Source of the DNA: Desulfobacterales bacterium
GTDB lineage: Bacteria > Desulfobacterota > Desulfobacteria > Desulfobacterales > Desulfosalsimonadaceae
Assembly (NCBI GenBank): GCA_007135795.1
Contig: SLIE01000428.1
Coordinates: 1-10,278, forward strand
Reading direction: 5' to 3'
Length of the DNA: 10,278 nucleotides
Positions 1-7,002 of this stretch are shown here, piece after piece. The position numbers and the translations under genes were made by a program. The stretch's first letter is position 1, and each line of letters begins with the position of its first letter. Under the pieces are notes generated by a model. It was not told the origin of the DNA. It ran no database searches and saw nothing but the letters and a program-made list of their open reading frames with translations.

Positions 1-555
1 ATTGCTGCGTGGCGCCAGGGTTCCCTTCGGTGTATAGGCCCGATCCGGGAATGCTTCGAAAATTACCCGGATGCCGACATTCTCGGCTATCTCCCGGAAC
101 CGGGGGGCATTCTTGCCGGCCAGGCTGACCAGGAGAAGATCCCGATCGATCAGGGCGACTGATTCCGCAATGGTTCTGAAGATCTCTTCGTTTTCAGCCG
201 CCATATTATACAGGCCGCCATGGGGTTTAACGTGCTGCAGCAGGACATTTTCCACATCGCAAAATCCCCGGATCGCGCCAACCTGGTAGACCAGGTAATT
301 GCTGATCTCAGACAGGCTGCATTCCATCTTCCGCCTGCCGAACCCCATAAGATCCGGAAATCCCGGATGAGCGCCGATGCCAACGCCGTTTTTTGCAGCC
401 ATCCGGACGGTTTCTCTTAGAACCATGGGATCGCCGGCATGAAAACCGCAGGCGATATTTGCGGATGTGATGAGGGGGATCACTTCTGCGTCCATGCCGA
501 TGGTATAGGCACCGAAACTTTCTCCCATGTCGCAATTGATATCAATGTATTTCAT
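1..555 (-). CDS. pxpA: 5-oxoprolinase subunit A (LamB/YcsF family), C-terminus cut off by window edge
   Basis: PxpA works with PxpB and PxpC in the cytoplasm to open 5-oxoproline (pyroglutamate) to glutamate using ATP. The reading frame is open for 185 codons from an ATG at 555 to the window edge. The family is usually about 250 residues, so roughly the last quarter is missing. Visible family motifs are the N-terminal DINCDMGESFG (residues 5-15), NIACGFHAGDP (33-43), GAHPGFPDLMGFGRR (61-75), VKPHGGLYN (109-117) and EAFPDRAY (167-174; the usual form is EAFADR). The Shine-Dalgarno is weak (AAGG about 8 nt upstream), but the protein starts exactly where family members do. The start lies 48 bp after the dctM-like stop on the same strand, so it is probably the fourth gene of the TRAP operon. 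pxpB and pxpC would be expected just beyond the left edge, but this cannot be seen. The family call is firm; the 5-oxoproline substrate is inferred from the family. Confidence 0.93.
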   Translation of the reverse strand, partial: MKYIDINCDMGESFGAYTIGMDAEVIPLITSANIACGFHAGDPMVLRETVRMAAKNGVGIGAHPGFPDLMGFGRRKMECSLSEISNYLVYQVGAIRGFCDVENVLLQHVKPHGGLYNMAAENEEIFRTIAESVALIDRDLLLVSLAGKNAPRFREIAENVGIRVIFEAFPDRAYTPKGTLAPRSN

Positions 556-603
556 TTATGAACCTTGATTATGTCTTTCCATGAGTTTTTTTCTGTCCGT
601 CTT

Positions 604-1899
604 TTACATCATGTTCGGGAGAAAAAGTACAAATTGCGGAAAAATCGTTACAAGGGCGGTCGCCGCGCATAACAATAGGAAGAATGGCAGTGCAGCCCAG
701 GCAATGGTTAGAATATCCTCGTTGGTCAACCCGGATATGACGAACAGGTTAAACCCGACGGGTGGGGTGATCTGGGCCAACTCGATCATAAGTACGATGT
801 AGATACCGAACCATACCGGGTCGAAGCCGACAAAGGTAACCAGCGGCAGAAAAATCGGCGTGGTCATGACGATCATGGAAAACCCGTCAAGAAGACAACC
901 CAGAATAAGATACACAAGCGTCAATATCAGTATCAGCATATATGGAGACAGTCCCATATCTGCGACGAACATGGTCAATTGCCGGGTAACCCCAAGGAAC
1001 CCGATGGCCACGGAAAAATACCCTGCCCCCATGACAATGAGCATGATCATGGCGGAGGTCTTGATTGCCCCTTTAAGGCTGTCTATGAACACACCGCTGT
1101 TCATGCTTCCCGTAAGCCCTGCGAACAGCAAGGCACCGATGACGCCGACAACCCCCGCTTCCGTGGGTGTGGCCCAGCCAGCGTAAAGACTGCCCAATAC
1201 ACCAAAGATGAGAACACCAACCGGGGCAATATCTTTCAACCCCTTCAATTTCTGTAACCATGAATAGGCCTCTGCTCTTGCAGGGGCAAGTGAGGGATTC
1301 AAAAGGCAGCGAATGGAGATGTAGCTGCTGAAGAGAGCTGCAATCAGGATGCCTGGCAGAATCCCGGCGATAAATAACCGACCGATGCTGACATTGCCGA
1401 TGATGCCATATACAAGCATCATCATACTGGGTGGAACCAGAAAGCCCAGCGTACCGGCTCCGGCAAGAGATCCGATGGAAAGCTGGTGTTGATAGCCGCG
1501 TTCCTTGAGTTCGGGTACGGTAATTTTTCCGACCGTGGCGGTGGTGGCTGCCGAGGATCCGCTGACAGCTGCGAAAAATGTGCATGCGAAGATATTGACA
1601 TGCAAAAGCCGCCCCGGAATCCGATCCATCCAGGGTGTCAGGCCATTGAACAGGTTCTGGGAAATCCTGCTCCTGAAAAGAATCTCACCCATCCATATGA
1701 ACATGGGGAGTGCCATCATGGCCGATCCATTGGTACTGTTCCAGACAATATTGCTCAGAAGCCGGCCGAAAGGAACCTCGGTAAAAATGAAAAGACTGCC
1801 GAATCCTACCAGAAAAAGGGATATCCCGATCCAGACACTCCCCCCGAGGAGAATGATCATCAGGATTAAAATGGTTAATGAAACAGATGCCAGATCCAA
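604..1899 (-). CDS. dctM: TRAP transporter large permease, DctM-like
   Basis: This is the large membrane subunit of a tripartite ATP-independent periplasmic (TRAP) transporter, which couples solute uptake to a sodium or proton gradient at the inner membrane. The 431 residues are almost entirely hydrophobic helices and match the usual DctM length of about 430. Family motifs are AVSGSSAATTATVG (111-124), GTLGFLVPPS (149-158), ATPTEAGVVG (243-252) and ITPPVGFNLFVISG (377-390); the paired repeats reflect the two-fold DctM fold. The start codon is TTG, not ATG. It is supported by AGGAG at 1907-1911 with 7 nt spacing and by a correct N-terminus running straight into the first membrane segment. It follows the small permease with a 49-bp gap and precedes pxpA by 48 bp, which indicates co-transcription. 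The substrate is not visible from this subunit. Confidence 0.95.
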   Translation of the reverse strand: MDLASVSLTILILMIILLGGSVWIGISLFLVGFGSLFIFTEVPFGRLLSNIVWNSTNGSAMMALPMFIWMGEILFRSRISQNLFNGLTPWMDRIPGRLLHVNIFACTFFAAVSGSSAATTATVGKITVPELKERGYQHQLSIGSLAGAGTLGFLVPPSMMMLVYGIIGNVSIGRLFIAGILPGILIAALFSSYISIRCLLNPSLAPARAEAYSWLQKLKGLKDIAPVGVLIFGVLGSLYAGWATPTEAGVVGVIGALLFAGLTGSMNSGVFIDSLKGAIKTSAMIMLIVMGAGYFSVAIGFLGVTRQLTMFVADMGLSPYMLILILTLVYLILGCLLDGFSMIVMTTPIFLPLVTFVGFDPVWFGIYIVLMIELAQITPPVGFNLFVISGLTNEDILTIAWAALPFFLLLCAATALVTIFPQFVLFLPNMM

Positions 1900-1948
1900 A
1901 CGATTACTCCTGTATCAAGACGTTTAAATGTTTTTTTTGTAACACGGG

Positions 1949-2497
1949 CTACCGTCCCTGGTTCGAGGCTTCCTCTTTGATGTTGATCCCTTGCGTGTCA
2001 TTGCGGAGTATGAATATGTTCTTCAGGAATTCACTCAGGAATTGCAGGGTCAGAATCGATGCGCCAAGCGGCAGAAAAAATTTGGGTATGGCCAACTGAG
2101 TTCGGGAAACCTGCATGGATCTGGCGCCGGTAACATAGGCGTCCCAAAAGAAGATAGCGGTATAATAAGTCAGTGTCAGACAGAAGCAAAAACCAATGGT
2201 GATGCAGATCATGTCCAGATAAATTCTCGGTCTGCCGGTAATCACCTTGTGCAGAAAGGTCATGCGGATATGGCCCCGTTCCCGAAGTGTATAGCCCAGC
2301 GCGCAAAACGTCAGCATCGCCATCAGGTATCCGGCATATTCCTCTGCCACGTAAAGGGTTTTGTTGAACCCGCCCCTGTAAACAATTTCGGCTGCGATAA
2401 GCCCGACGCCTGCGCACATCATGACACCCGTGAGAAAACCGCCTACTCCGGACAGAAAATCGATGCCGTTGATCAGTTTCTTTATGTATCGACTCAT
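1949..2497 (-). CDS. dctQ: TRAP transporter small permease, DctQ-like
   Basis: This is the small membrane subunit that pairs with the DctM-type permease in a TRAP transporter. With the start chosen here it is 182 residues and has four hydrophobic segments (about 14-36, 55-75, 93-115 and 143-165), as expected for DctQ. The typical AEEYAGYLMAML stretch precedes the second segment, followed by the charged RERGHIRM region found in this family. I prefer the ATG at 2497 (protein starting MSRYIKK). An upstream in-frame ATG at 2515 has no ribosome-binding sequence, while a purine-rich AGAAAG lies before 2497. It lies between the dctP-like and dctM-like genes on the same strand, but 259 bp separate it from dctP, and that gap holds a strong hairpin. 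The family call is firm. The start choice is moderately sure. Confidence 0.9.
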   Translation of the reverse strand: MSRYIKKLINGIDFLSGVGGFLTGVMMCAGVGLIAAEIVYRGGFNKTLYVAEEYAGYLMAMLTFCALGYTLRERGHIRMTFLHKVITGRPRIYLDMICITIGFCFCLTLTYYTAIFFWDAYVTGARSMQVSRTQLAIPKFFLPLGASILTLQFLSEFLKNIFILRNDTQGINIKEEASNQGR

Positions 2498-2558
2498 TTG
2501 TTTTCTTTCTAACATGTTGAATAATTGTGCCCGGACCGGAAAGACGTAGCGACCCGGT

Positions 2559-2595
2559 CAGGTTCATCCCCCCTGTGCCTGGGGAGATGAACCTG
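2559..2595 (-). other. dctP-dctQ intergenic mRNA hairpin (processing, stability or attenuation)
   Basis: A near-perfect inverted repeat sits between the TRAP binding-protein and permease genes. CAGGTTCATC plus CCCC at 2559-2572 pairs with GGGG plus GATGAACCTG at 2581-2595. There is a single bulged A at 2585 and a loop of about 8 nt. On the minus-strand transcript this gives a 14-bp stem with a GC-rich top. No U-run follows it in the transcript direction, so it does not look like a full intrinsic terminator. Hairpins at this place in binding-protein operons often stabilise the upstream message and lower permease expression, which is the most likely role here. That role is inferred. Confidence 0.65.
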
Positions 2596-2756
2596 GTAGG
2601 ATTTGCAGGTAAACGGGATTTAATAGCTGATCCGGCAACGGTGTTGCAGCGATTTCATCCATGTAACACAAAACCACCATGCCTCGACCAGGATGATATG
2701 GAACGTTGAATAGCCTTTGGATACCGATTATGAGACGTATGATGCATCCCGCACGA

Positions 2757-3752
2757 CTATTTGCGTCCGACTTCTTCCAGGAAAGTATCCACGATTTTTC
2801 TGGACTCCGGAGAGGCACTGTCGAGATACTCTTTTCGAATACCAGCGGTGATTTCCGTCAATGCATTCATTAACTCGTCTGAAACGGCAATGGTTTCGAT
2901 CCCTTTTTCATTGGAAATGTTTTCTTTTTCCCGATCCAGTTCAGCCACCTTGTCCCACATGATCTGTTCCATTTGCTTTCCTGCTTCAACCAGGGCCTGC
3001 TGGGTTTTTTCATCAAGGCGGTTGAACGCCCTGAGGTTCACGTTGACCATGTTGGTGGCGATGGTGATATTGAGTGGCTGATAGTAATCGAGCACTTCCC
3101 AGAAATTGGCATCAACAGCGGTGGGGGTTGAGGTCACGACCGAATCGATCATTCCGGTGGCAAGGGATGAATAAACTTCGCTGAATGGCAGGGCGTAGGG
3201 GGTGCCTCCGGTGGCTTCGATGACAAGCGCGCCGTTTTTATCATATGTACGGGCTTTGAGGCCCCGCATGTCCTGGATGGATTCGATTTTGCGCTTGGTC
3301 CAGACACCTGCGCCAGGCCACGGCGATATATAGAGGATTTTCTGATTCCATTTTTCAGCCACCTCGTCGAAATGGGGGCGGGCGATTTCATTGAGTAGTC
3401 TGGCTTCTTCAAAATCATGGGCCAGAAACGGCAGGGTGACTACGCCGAAAATGTCTTCCTGTCCGGCAACGCCACTGATGAGCATGTCTGAGACGGGTAC
3501 GATGTTATCTCTGACGACCACGAGCAATTCGGGTCCCTGAAAGCCAAGAGCCCCTCCGCTGCTGACAAGGATTTCCAGTTCGCCGTTGGTCATGTCTTTT
3601 ACCAATCCGGCAAATTCTTCAAGGGCTTGTGTCTGATGGTTGCCGGGAGGCCAGACTGAATTGGCATTCCAGGTGGTTTTGGCCAGGGCCGGGACCGTGG
3701 AAAAAAGCATAAAGGCTGCAACAAGCAGGTATGTGACAATTTGTTTTTTCAT
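2757..3752 (-). CDS. dctP: TRAP transporter periplasmic solute-binding protein, DctP family
   Basis: This is the extracytoplasmic receptor that captures the solute and delivers it to the DctQ/DctM permease. The 331-residue length is typical. A clear signal peptide is present: MKK, a hydrophobic core at about residues 8-19, and a cleavage site after PALA (21-24). The mature domain has DctP-family stretches: VWPPGNHQTQALEEFA (33-48), SSGGALGFQGPELL (64-77), VVTLPFL (104-110) and GLKART (164-169). R168 matches the conserved arginine that usually contacts a substrate carboxylate, so the ligand is probably an organic acid. The start is set by a GGAG Shine-Dalgarno 8 nt upstream. It is the first gene of the operon that continues with dctQ, dctM and pxpA, with a good sigma-70 promoter about 130 nt upstream. 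With pxpA downstream, 5-oxoproline or a similar small acid is a plausible ligand, but this is inference. Confidence 0.95.
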   Translation of the reverse strand: MKKQIVTYLLVAAFMLFSTVPALAKTTWNANSVWPPGNHQTQALEEFAGLVKDMTNGELEILVSSGGALGFQGPELLVVVRDNIVPVSDMLISGVAGQEDIFGVVTLPFLAHDFEEARLLNEIARPHFDEVAEKWNQKILYISPWPGAGVWTKRKIESIQDMRGLKARTYDKNGALVIEATGGTPYALPFSEVYSSLATGMIDSVVTSTPTAVDANFWEVLDYYQPLNITIATNMVNVNLRAFNRLDEKTQQALVEAGKQMEQIMWDKVAELDREKENISNEKGIETIAVSDELMNALTEITAGIRKEYLDSASPESRKIVDTFLEEVGRK

Positions 3753-3823
3753 TTCCGTGCTCCTCGATTCGTTTTTGGCAAATAAAAAAATATGGGCGTG
3801 CAGTTTCCGGGTCGTTGATTTAG

Positions 3824-3852
3824 TATCTTCATGAGATAATGCATGAAAGATA
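3824..3852. promoter_or_regulatory. Inverted repeat in the dctP leader region
   Basis: TATCTTCATG (3824-3833) and CATGAAAGATA (3842-3852) form an inverted repeat with one bulged base and an 8-bp centre. It lies downstream of the predicted transcription start of the TRAP operon, so it could be a repressor site blocking elongation or an AT-rich leader hairpin. The arms are AT-rich and the repeat could be chance. Confidence 0.35.
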
Positions 3853-3889
3853 TAAGTGATTCGGAATGTACGCGTTTTTAGTACCTGAT

Positions 3890-3918
3890 AGTATCTTGGA
3901 ATTCTAATTGCATGTCAA
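3890..3918 (-). promoter_or_regulatory. Sigma-70 promoter for the TRAP-pxpA operon
   Basis: On the minus strand a perfect -35 box, TTGACA (3918-3913), is followed by a 17-bp spacer and GATACT (3895-3890), which matches four of six bases of the -10 consensus including the key A and T positions. Transcription would start near 3883 and leave a leader of about 130 nt before dctP. This is the best sigma-70 match I found in the window. It was identified by eye only. Confidence 0.55.
3896..3912 (+). promoter_or_regulatory. Weak sigma-54-like (-24/-12) match facing the ROK gene
   Basis: TTGG (3896-3899) and TTGCA (3908-3912) are placed so that the GG and GC pairs are exactly 10 bases apart, as in -24/-12 promoters. 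The CAC that normally follows the GG is missing (AAT instead). The site overlaps the opposite-strand sigma-70 promoter, so it may be a by-product of that sequence. If real, the ROK transcript would start near 3923. Confidence 0.2.
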
Positions 3919-3921
3919 TTA
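3905..3921. promoter_or_regulatory. Operator-like inverted repeat over the -35 box
   Basis: TAATTG (3905-3910) and CAATTA (3916-3921) form a perfect 6-bp inverted repeat around a 5-bp centre. The right arm overlaps the TTGACA -35 box of the TRAP promoter. This size and position suit a dimeric transcription factor that would repress the operon. The factor is unknown and the match is short. Confidence 0.35.
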
Positions 3922-4058
3922 AAAACCGCTTTCCGATCATCGGGGGGAAGGATGCGTTGTCTCCGTTTCAGTCAGGAAAGTACCGTAACATTGAAAATGA
4001 GGGCTATTCGTCCTATTTTTAAAGTTGTGGATGTAAATTCTTCAAAGGTGGTTTCAGG

Positions 4059-5219
4059 ATGAATAATATCAGGAATAAGCGGTTTCTTCTCGGGCTGGAT
4101 CTCGGCGGCACCAAGCTTGCGTATGTCCTCGCCACGGCCAAGGGAGATTTCGTATATCAGAAAACATACCCCAGTCCTTACCGCATAATGTCCGGAACGC
4201 TGGAACAGGAAGAAACGCCCGTGTATATCGATACCATATTGCATGATATTCCACTGGAAAAGCGTGTGGCGCGTTATCTGTCGGAGACCGAGGCCGATTT
4301 TCTGGATAAGGCGGGGGCAGGACCGATTTTGGCAAAAGGGATGAGTTTGTGCGGTAAAACCTGGGTAAAAGACGGAAAAATCATGATGATCGGCGGTAAC
4401 ACCCCGGTTCGTCTTGCCGAACAGGATAAAGACGGGAGGTACGGGATTGTCGTGGGGTCGATGCAAGAGCAGGTGGTGGCTGCAAACGATGGCAATGCCG
4501 CGGCCACGGCGCAGGGTATGTATTACCAGGCGGTGAATGAAATTCCTGCCAGGGAGACCGGCTATATCATTTTGGGAACCGGTTTCGGGTTTGGGGTGCC
4601 GGGATATTTTGCCACCACGGAAATTGGCCACATACCGGTGCCGTTGATGCCGGAAGCCCTTTGGCAGCCTTGTGGATGCAACAAGCGTCGGAGCACACCC
4701 TGTGCAGAGAATTATGTGTCCGGGAGGGGTATTGCAGCGACATGTGAAAGGCTTTTGTCTTTGCAGTCAAGGGGATTGCTCGGAGAGATCGAAAAACAGC
4801 TGGCTTGGCTTGTCAGCGGTGAAGCGCATCCGGATATCGAAAAAACAACGCTCAAACCAGCTGAAATCAGTGCGGAAATGGTTATGAAGCATGCAAAAAA
4901 CAGCTCCGACGGAATGGCAGTAAGGGTTGCCGCGCTTGCTGCGCATGTAACAGCCTATTGTGTGGTTGCCGTGGCTTACCAGTTCGGTCTTCAAAGGATA
5001 GGAATCGGTGAAACCGTGGCAATGGCCAATCCCTGGCACGTGGATGCGATTGCTCGCATTGCGGCGGGGCTTGTCGGGGATTCCACTATTTTGAAGCCGC
5101 CCCTGACCATCGAGTTGACGCCCGTCAATGATCCCGGTCAGTACGGTGCCCTTTCCCTGGTTGTTCCGGAAAGTGATTACGAATTGTGGGCCGGAAAAAT
5201 GCGGCGGATTAAAGTATAA
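4059..5219 (+). CDS. ROK-family sugar kinase-like protein, substrate unknown
   Basis: ROK proteins are cytoplasmic ATP-dependent sugar kinases or sugar-sensing regulators. This one has no DNA-binding domain at the N-terminus, so it is a kinase-type member. Visible motifs are the phosphate loop DLGGTK (14-19), NDGNAAA with the likely catalytic base D144 (143-149), GTGFGFG (173-179), and EIGHIPV with H191, followed by C205, C207 and C215 of the ROK zinc site and ENYVSGRGI (217-225). It is long for the family (386 against about 300). Extra sequence lies around residues 40-65 and 230-290. The zinc motif also has seven residues between its last two cysteines rather than the usual four. The start has AAGGTGG upstream. 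It diverges from the TRAP operon and converges on sat at a shared terminator. Glucokinase or N-acetylmannosamine kinase activity is possible, but nothing here fixes the sugar. Confidence 0.85.
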   Translation: MNNIRNKRFLLGLDLGGTKLAYVLATAKGDFVYQKTYPSPYRIMSGTLEQEETPVYIDTILHDIPLEKRVARYLSETEADFLDKAGAGPILAKGMSLCGKTWVKDGKIMMIGGNTPVRLAEQDKDGRYGIVVGSMQEQVVAANDGNAAATAQGMYYQAVNEIPARETGYIILGTGFGFGVPGYFATTEIGHIPVPLMPEALWQPCGCNKRRSTPCAENYVSGRGIAATCERLLSLQSRGLLGEIEKQLAWLVSGEAHPDIEKTTLKPAEISAEMVMKHAKNSSDGMAVRVAALAAHVTAYCVVAVAYQFGLQRIGIGETVAMANPWHVDAIARIAAGLVGDSTILKPPLTIELTPVNDPGQYGALSLVVPESDYELWAGKMRRIKV

Positions 5220-5223
5220 AAAA

Positions 5224-5254
5224 AAAGCCGCCCGGCATTGTGCCGGGCGGCTTT
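5224..5254. terminator. Bidirectional intrinsic terminator between the ROK gene and sat
   Basis: A perfect 14-bp stem, AAAGCCGCCCGGCA (5224-5237) pairing with TGCCGGGCGGCTTT (5241-5254), closes on a 3-nt TTG loop. On the minus strand it is followed by a long T-run, so it is a textbook terminator for sat, whose stop is about 28 bp away. On the plus strand only three Ts follow, but the stem starts 4 bases after the ROK stop, so it probably stops that transcript too. Confidence 0.93.
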
Positions 5255-5281
5255 GGGACTGACGTTTATACCGGGTATGGA

Positions 5282-6556
5282 TTAATCGCCGGTTGCTGCG
5301 CCATGGAGCTTGACTTCAATCTTCTCTGTCATGCCCTGGTAGTAAAGACGCAGGATATCGAGTACTTCTTCGCGACCGAAGTGATCAGGCAACTGACCAC
5401 CTTCGGAAAGCATTTTGCGGAGAACCGTACCGGACAATAGTACGCGGTCTTCCTTCCCATGCGGGCAGGTTTTCAAAGATGCCATGCCATCGCATTTTTT
5501 GCAGTAGAAGGTCCAGTCAATCTTCAAGGGCTTGCAGAGCAATGCCTTTCCTTCTTCTTCCGGGTAAGGGATGTTTTCGAATATGGTCTGTGCCTCGAAC
5601 ATGCCGTAAAAATCACCAACGCCGGCATGGTCCCGTCCGATGATCATGTGGGAGACGCCGTAGTTCTGGCGGAAGGTGGCATGCAACAGTGCTTCACGGG
5701 GACCTGCGTAGCGCATGTCAAGCGGGTATCCGCCCTGAACGACCATTTCAGGAACGAAATAGTTCTGAACAAGCACTTCGATACATTTTACACGGACTTC
5801 GGCAGGGATGTCACCCGGTTTCAGGTTTCCGACCAGGGAGTGAATAAACACGCCGTCACAGACTTCAACTGCGATTTTGGCCAGGTATTCATGGGAGCGG
5901 TGCATGGGGTTACGAAGTTGCAGGGCGGCAATTTTCTTCCATCCACGTTCTTCAAATATCTTTCTGGCTTCCGACGGGCGCATGTAAATCCCTTTGTACT
6001 TGGTCGGGAACTCACCTTCGGAAAGCAGTTTAATCGGGCCGGCCAGGTTAAAAGGCTTTTGGGTTTCGACCATCTGAACGCCGGGATGTTCTTCGGCGGC
6101 GATTTTCCAGAATTCCTCTTTTGTCGGTGTGCCTTCGCCCATGAACGTTTTTTCGCACTCGAACCTTTTGTTCTCAGGCGTCATTTCAAATATTTCAGTA
6201 ACTTTCATGGTGCCCATGATCAGATTGTTTTCCGGTGCAACCAGTGCGATTTCATCGCCAACATTGATTGTATCGACTTCTTCCTTGCTTGCGGACAAGG
6301 TGACCGGGACCGGCCAGAAAGTACCGTCAGCCAGCAAGTAGTTATTGCAGACGCCTTCCCAGTCGGCTTTTGTCATGAAACCTTCAAGCGGGGAAAAACC
6401 GCCGGTACCGATCATGATAAGATCCCCTTGTTCGCGGGGGCTCATGGCAACTTTTTTAAGATCTTTGGCTTTTTTATTCTCGGCTTCCAGTTCGGCGCCT
6501 TCGAGCATTCGGTTGATGAGGCCTTTGCCTCCATGCGGGGGTATAAGTTGTGACAT
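5282..6556 (-). CDS. sat: Sulfate adenylyltransferase (ATP sulfurylase), dissimilatory type
   Basis: Sat activates sulfate with ATP to adenosine 5'-phosphosulfate and pyrophosphate, the first step of dissimilatory sulfate reduction in the cytoplasm; APS is then reduced by AprAB. The 424-residue length fits the homo-oligomeric bacterial and archaeal form with no fused APS kinase. Motifs in order are [11 protein letters not shown] (213-223) with the nucleotide-binding HxxH at H219 and H222, [12 protein letters not shown] (307-318), a Cys cluster C352-x2-C355-x8-C364-x-H366 resembling the metal site of sulfate-reducer enzymes, and LSGTVLR (374-380). The start is fixed by AGGAG 7 nt upstream. It appears to be transcribed alone: a strong terminator follows it and about 600 non-coding bases precede it. 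No convincing sigma-70 promoter was found in the first 200 bases upstream. No aprAB, qmo or pyrophosphatase gene is in view. Confidence 0.98.
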   Translation of the reverse strand: MSQLIPPHGGKGLINRMLEGAELEAENKKAKDLKKVAMSPREQGDLIMIGTGGFSPLEGFMTKADWEGVCNNYLLADGTFWPVPVTLSASKEEVDTINVGDEIALVAPENNLIMGTMKVTEIFEMTPENKRFECEKTFMGEGTPTKEEFWKIAAEEHPGVQMVETQKPFNLAGPIKLLSEGEFPTKYKGIYMRPSEARKIFEERGWKKIAALQLRNPMHRSHEYLAKIAVEVCDGVFIHSLVGNLKPGDIPAEVRVKCIEVLVQNYFVPEMVVQGGYPLDMRYAGPREALLHATFRQNYGVSHMIIGRDHAGVGDFYGMFEAQTIFENIPYPEEEGKALLCKPLKIDWTFYCKKCDGMASLKTCPHGKEDRVLLSGTVLRKMLSEGGQLPDHFGREEVLDILRLYYQGMTEKIEVKLHGAATGD

Positions 6557-6857
6557 GTTTGACTCCTTTCAATCAGGTTAATATTTCTGTCCCGTATTAT
6601 TTATCCGATTTATCTGCTGTGTGTCTTTGCCTGTATATATTTTTCCGGATGGTGATTTCCCGGGGTTCGGGTACTTAATCTCCGATAATTGTCGTTTGGA
6701 TGGGCGTCATTTTGTACGACGGGCCAAATTTATATGGCGGGTCCAGACTTTATTACATATCAAAGAATAATTTTTAGTAGGGAATGCAAGATTTGTCAAG
6801 CGGAAAAGGCGGATTCTAAAGTGAGATAAAATGGCCGGAAACATTTCATATCATAAA

Positions 6858-7002
6858 TAGTGCCTGAACGAAAACCTTCTTTTTCGCCAATCTCTGCGTC
6901 CGGCTCAAATTTTAATCCTCAAAATACGCCCGGTATTCCTGCGGTTAAAATTTTCACCGTGCTTGACCTTGACGAAAAATCCTGGCTTTCGTCAAGGCAC
7001 TA
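6858..7002. mobile_element. MITE-like palindromic intergenic element
   Basis: The 145-bp segment begins TAGTGCCTGAACGAAAA (6858-6874) and ends TTTCGTCAAGGCACTA (6987-7002). Reversing the right end gives an arm that matches the left in 13 of 16 bases, so these are terminal inverted repeats. Inside are further nested repeats. CGAAAA/TTTTCG (6869-6874, 6881-6886) forms a small hairpin at the left. AAATTTTAA/TTAAAATTT (6907-6915, 6945-6953) encloses AATAC/GTATT. A perfect 11-bp hairpin lies at 6967-6977/6987-6997. The hexamer ATATCA flanks both sides (6848-6853 and 7004-7009), though not exactly at the ends. There is no coding capacity. This organisation fits a non-autonomous transposon relic or a dispersed extragenic palindrome. 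Its copy number cannot be judged from one copy. Confidence 0.6.

Larger units (their letters stand above)
3753..4058. other. Divergent control region between the TRAP operon and the ROK kinase gene
   Basis: These 306 non-coding bases separate two divergent transcripts. They hold a sigma-70 promoter facing the TRAP operon, two inverted repeats that could be operators or transcript hairpins, a weak GG-N10-GC promoter-like match facing the ROK gene, and the Shine-Dalgarno sequences of both genes. The 9-bp word TAGTATCTT occurs twice in the same orientation (3821-3829 and 3889-3897); the second copy contains the putative -10 box. No regulator gene is encoded nearby, so the responsible factor is not visible. 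Confidence 0.6.

Noticed and set aside
1505..1927. 140-codon open frame opposite the large permease gene
   Set aside because: It is antisense to a clear DctM gene with intact motifs, with no domain and no Shine-Dalgarno.
2498..2515. Upstream ATG as the dctQ start (protein starting MLERKQ)
   Set aside because: No ribosome-binding sequence precedes it. The ATG at 2497 has a purine-rich stretch at suitable spacing and gives a normal DctQ N-terminus.
2031..2567. 178-codon minus-strand frame overlapping dctQ
   Set aside because: It is a frame-shifted shadow of the small permease, rich in Arg, Gly and His and with no membrane segments.
2551..2600. Riboswitch in the dctP-dctQ gap
   Set aside because: The GATGAA and CCTG words recall parts of a TPP riboswitch, but the multi-helix core is absent and only a simple hairpin is present.
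5459..6553. 364-codon open frame on the plus strand, opposite sat
   Set aside because: It is an antisense shadow of sat. It has no ribosome site or recognisable domain, and sat is unmistakable on the other strand.
6557..6780. Rex- or HcpR-type operator upstream of sat
   Set aside because: I looked for the palindromes known for these regulators in sulfate reducers and found none that matched convincingly.
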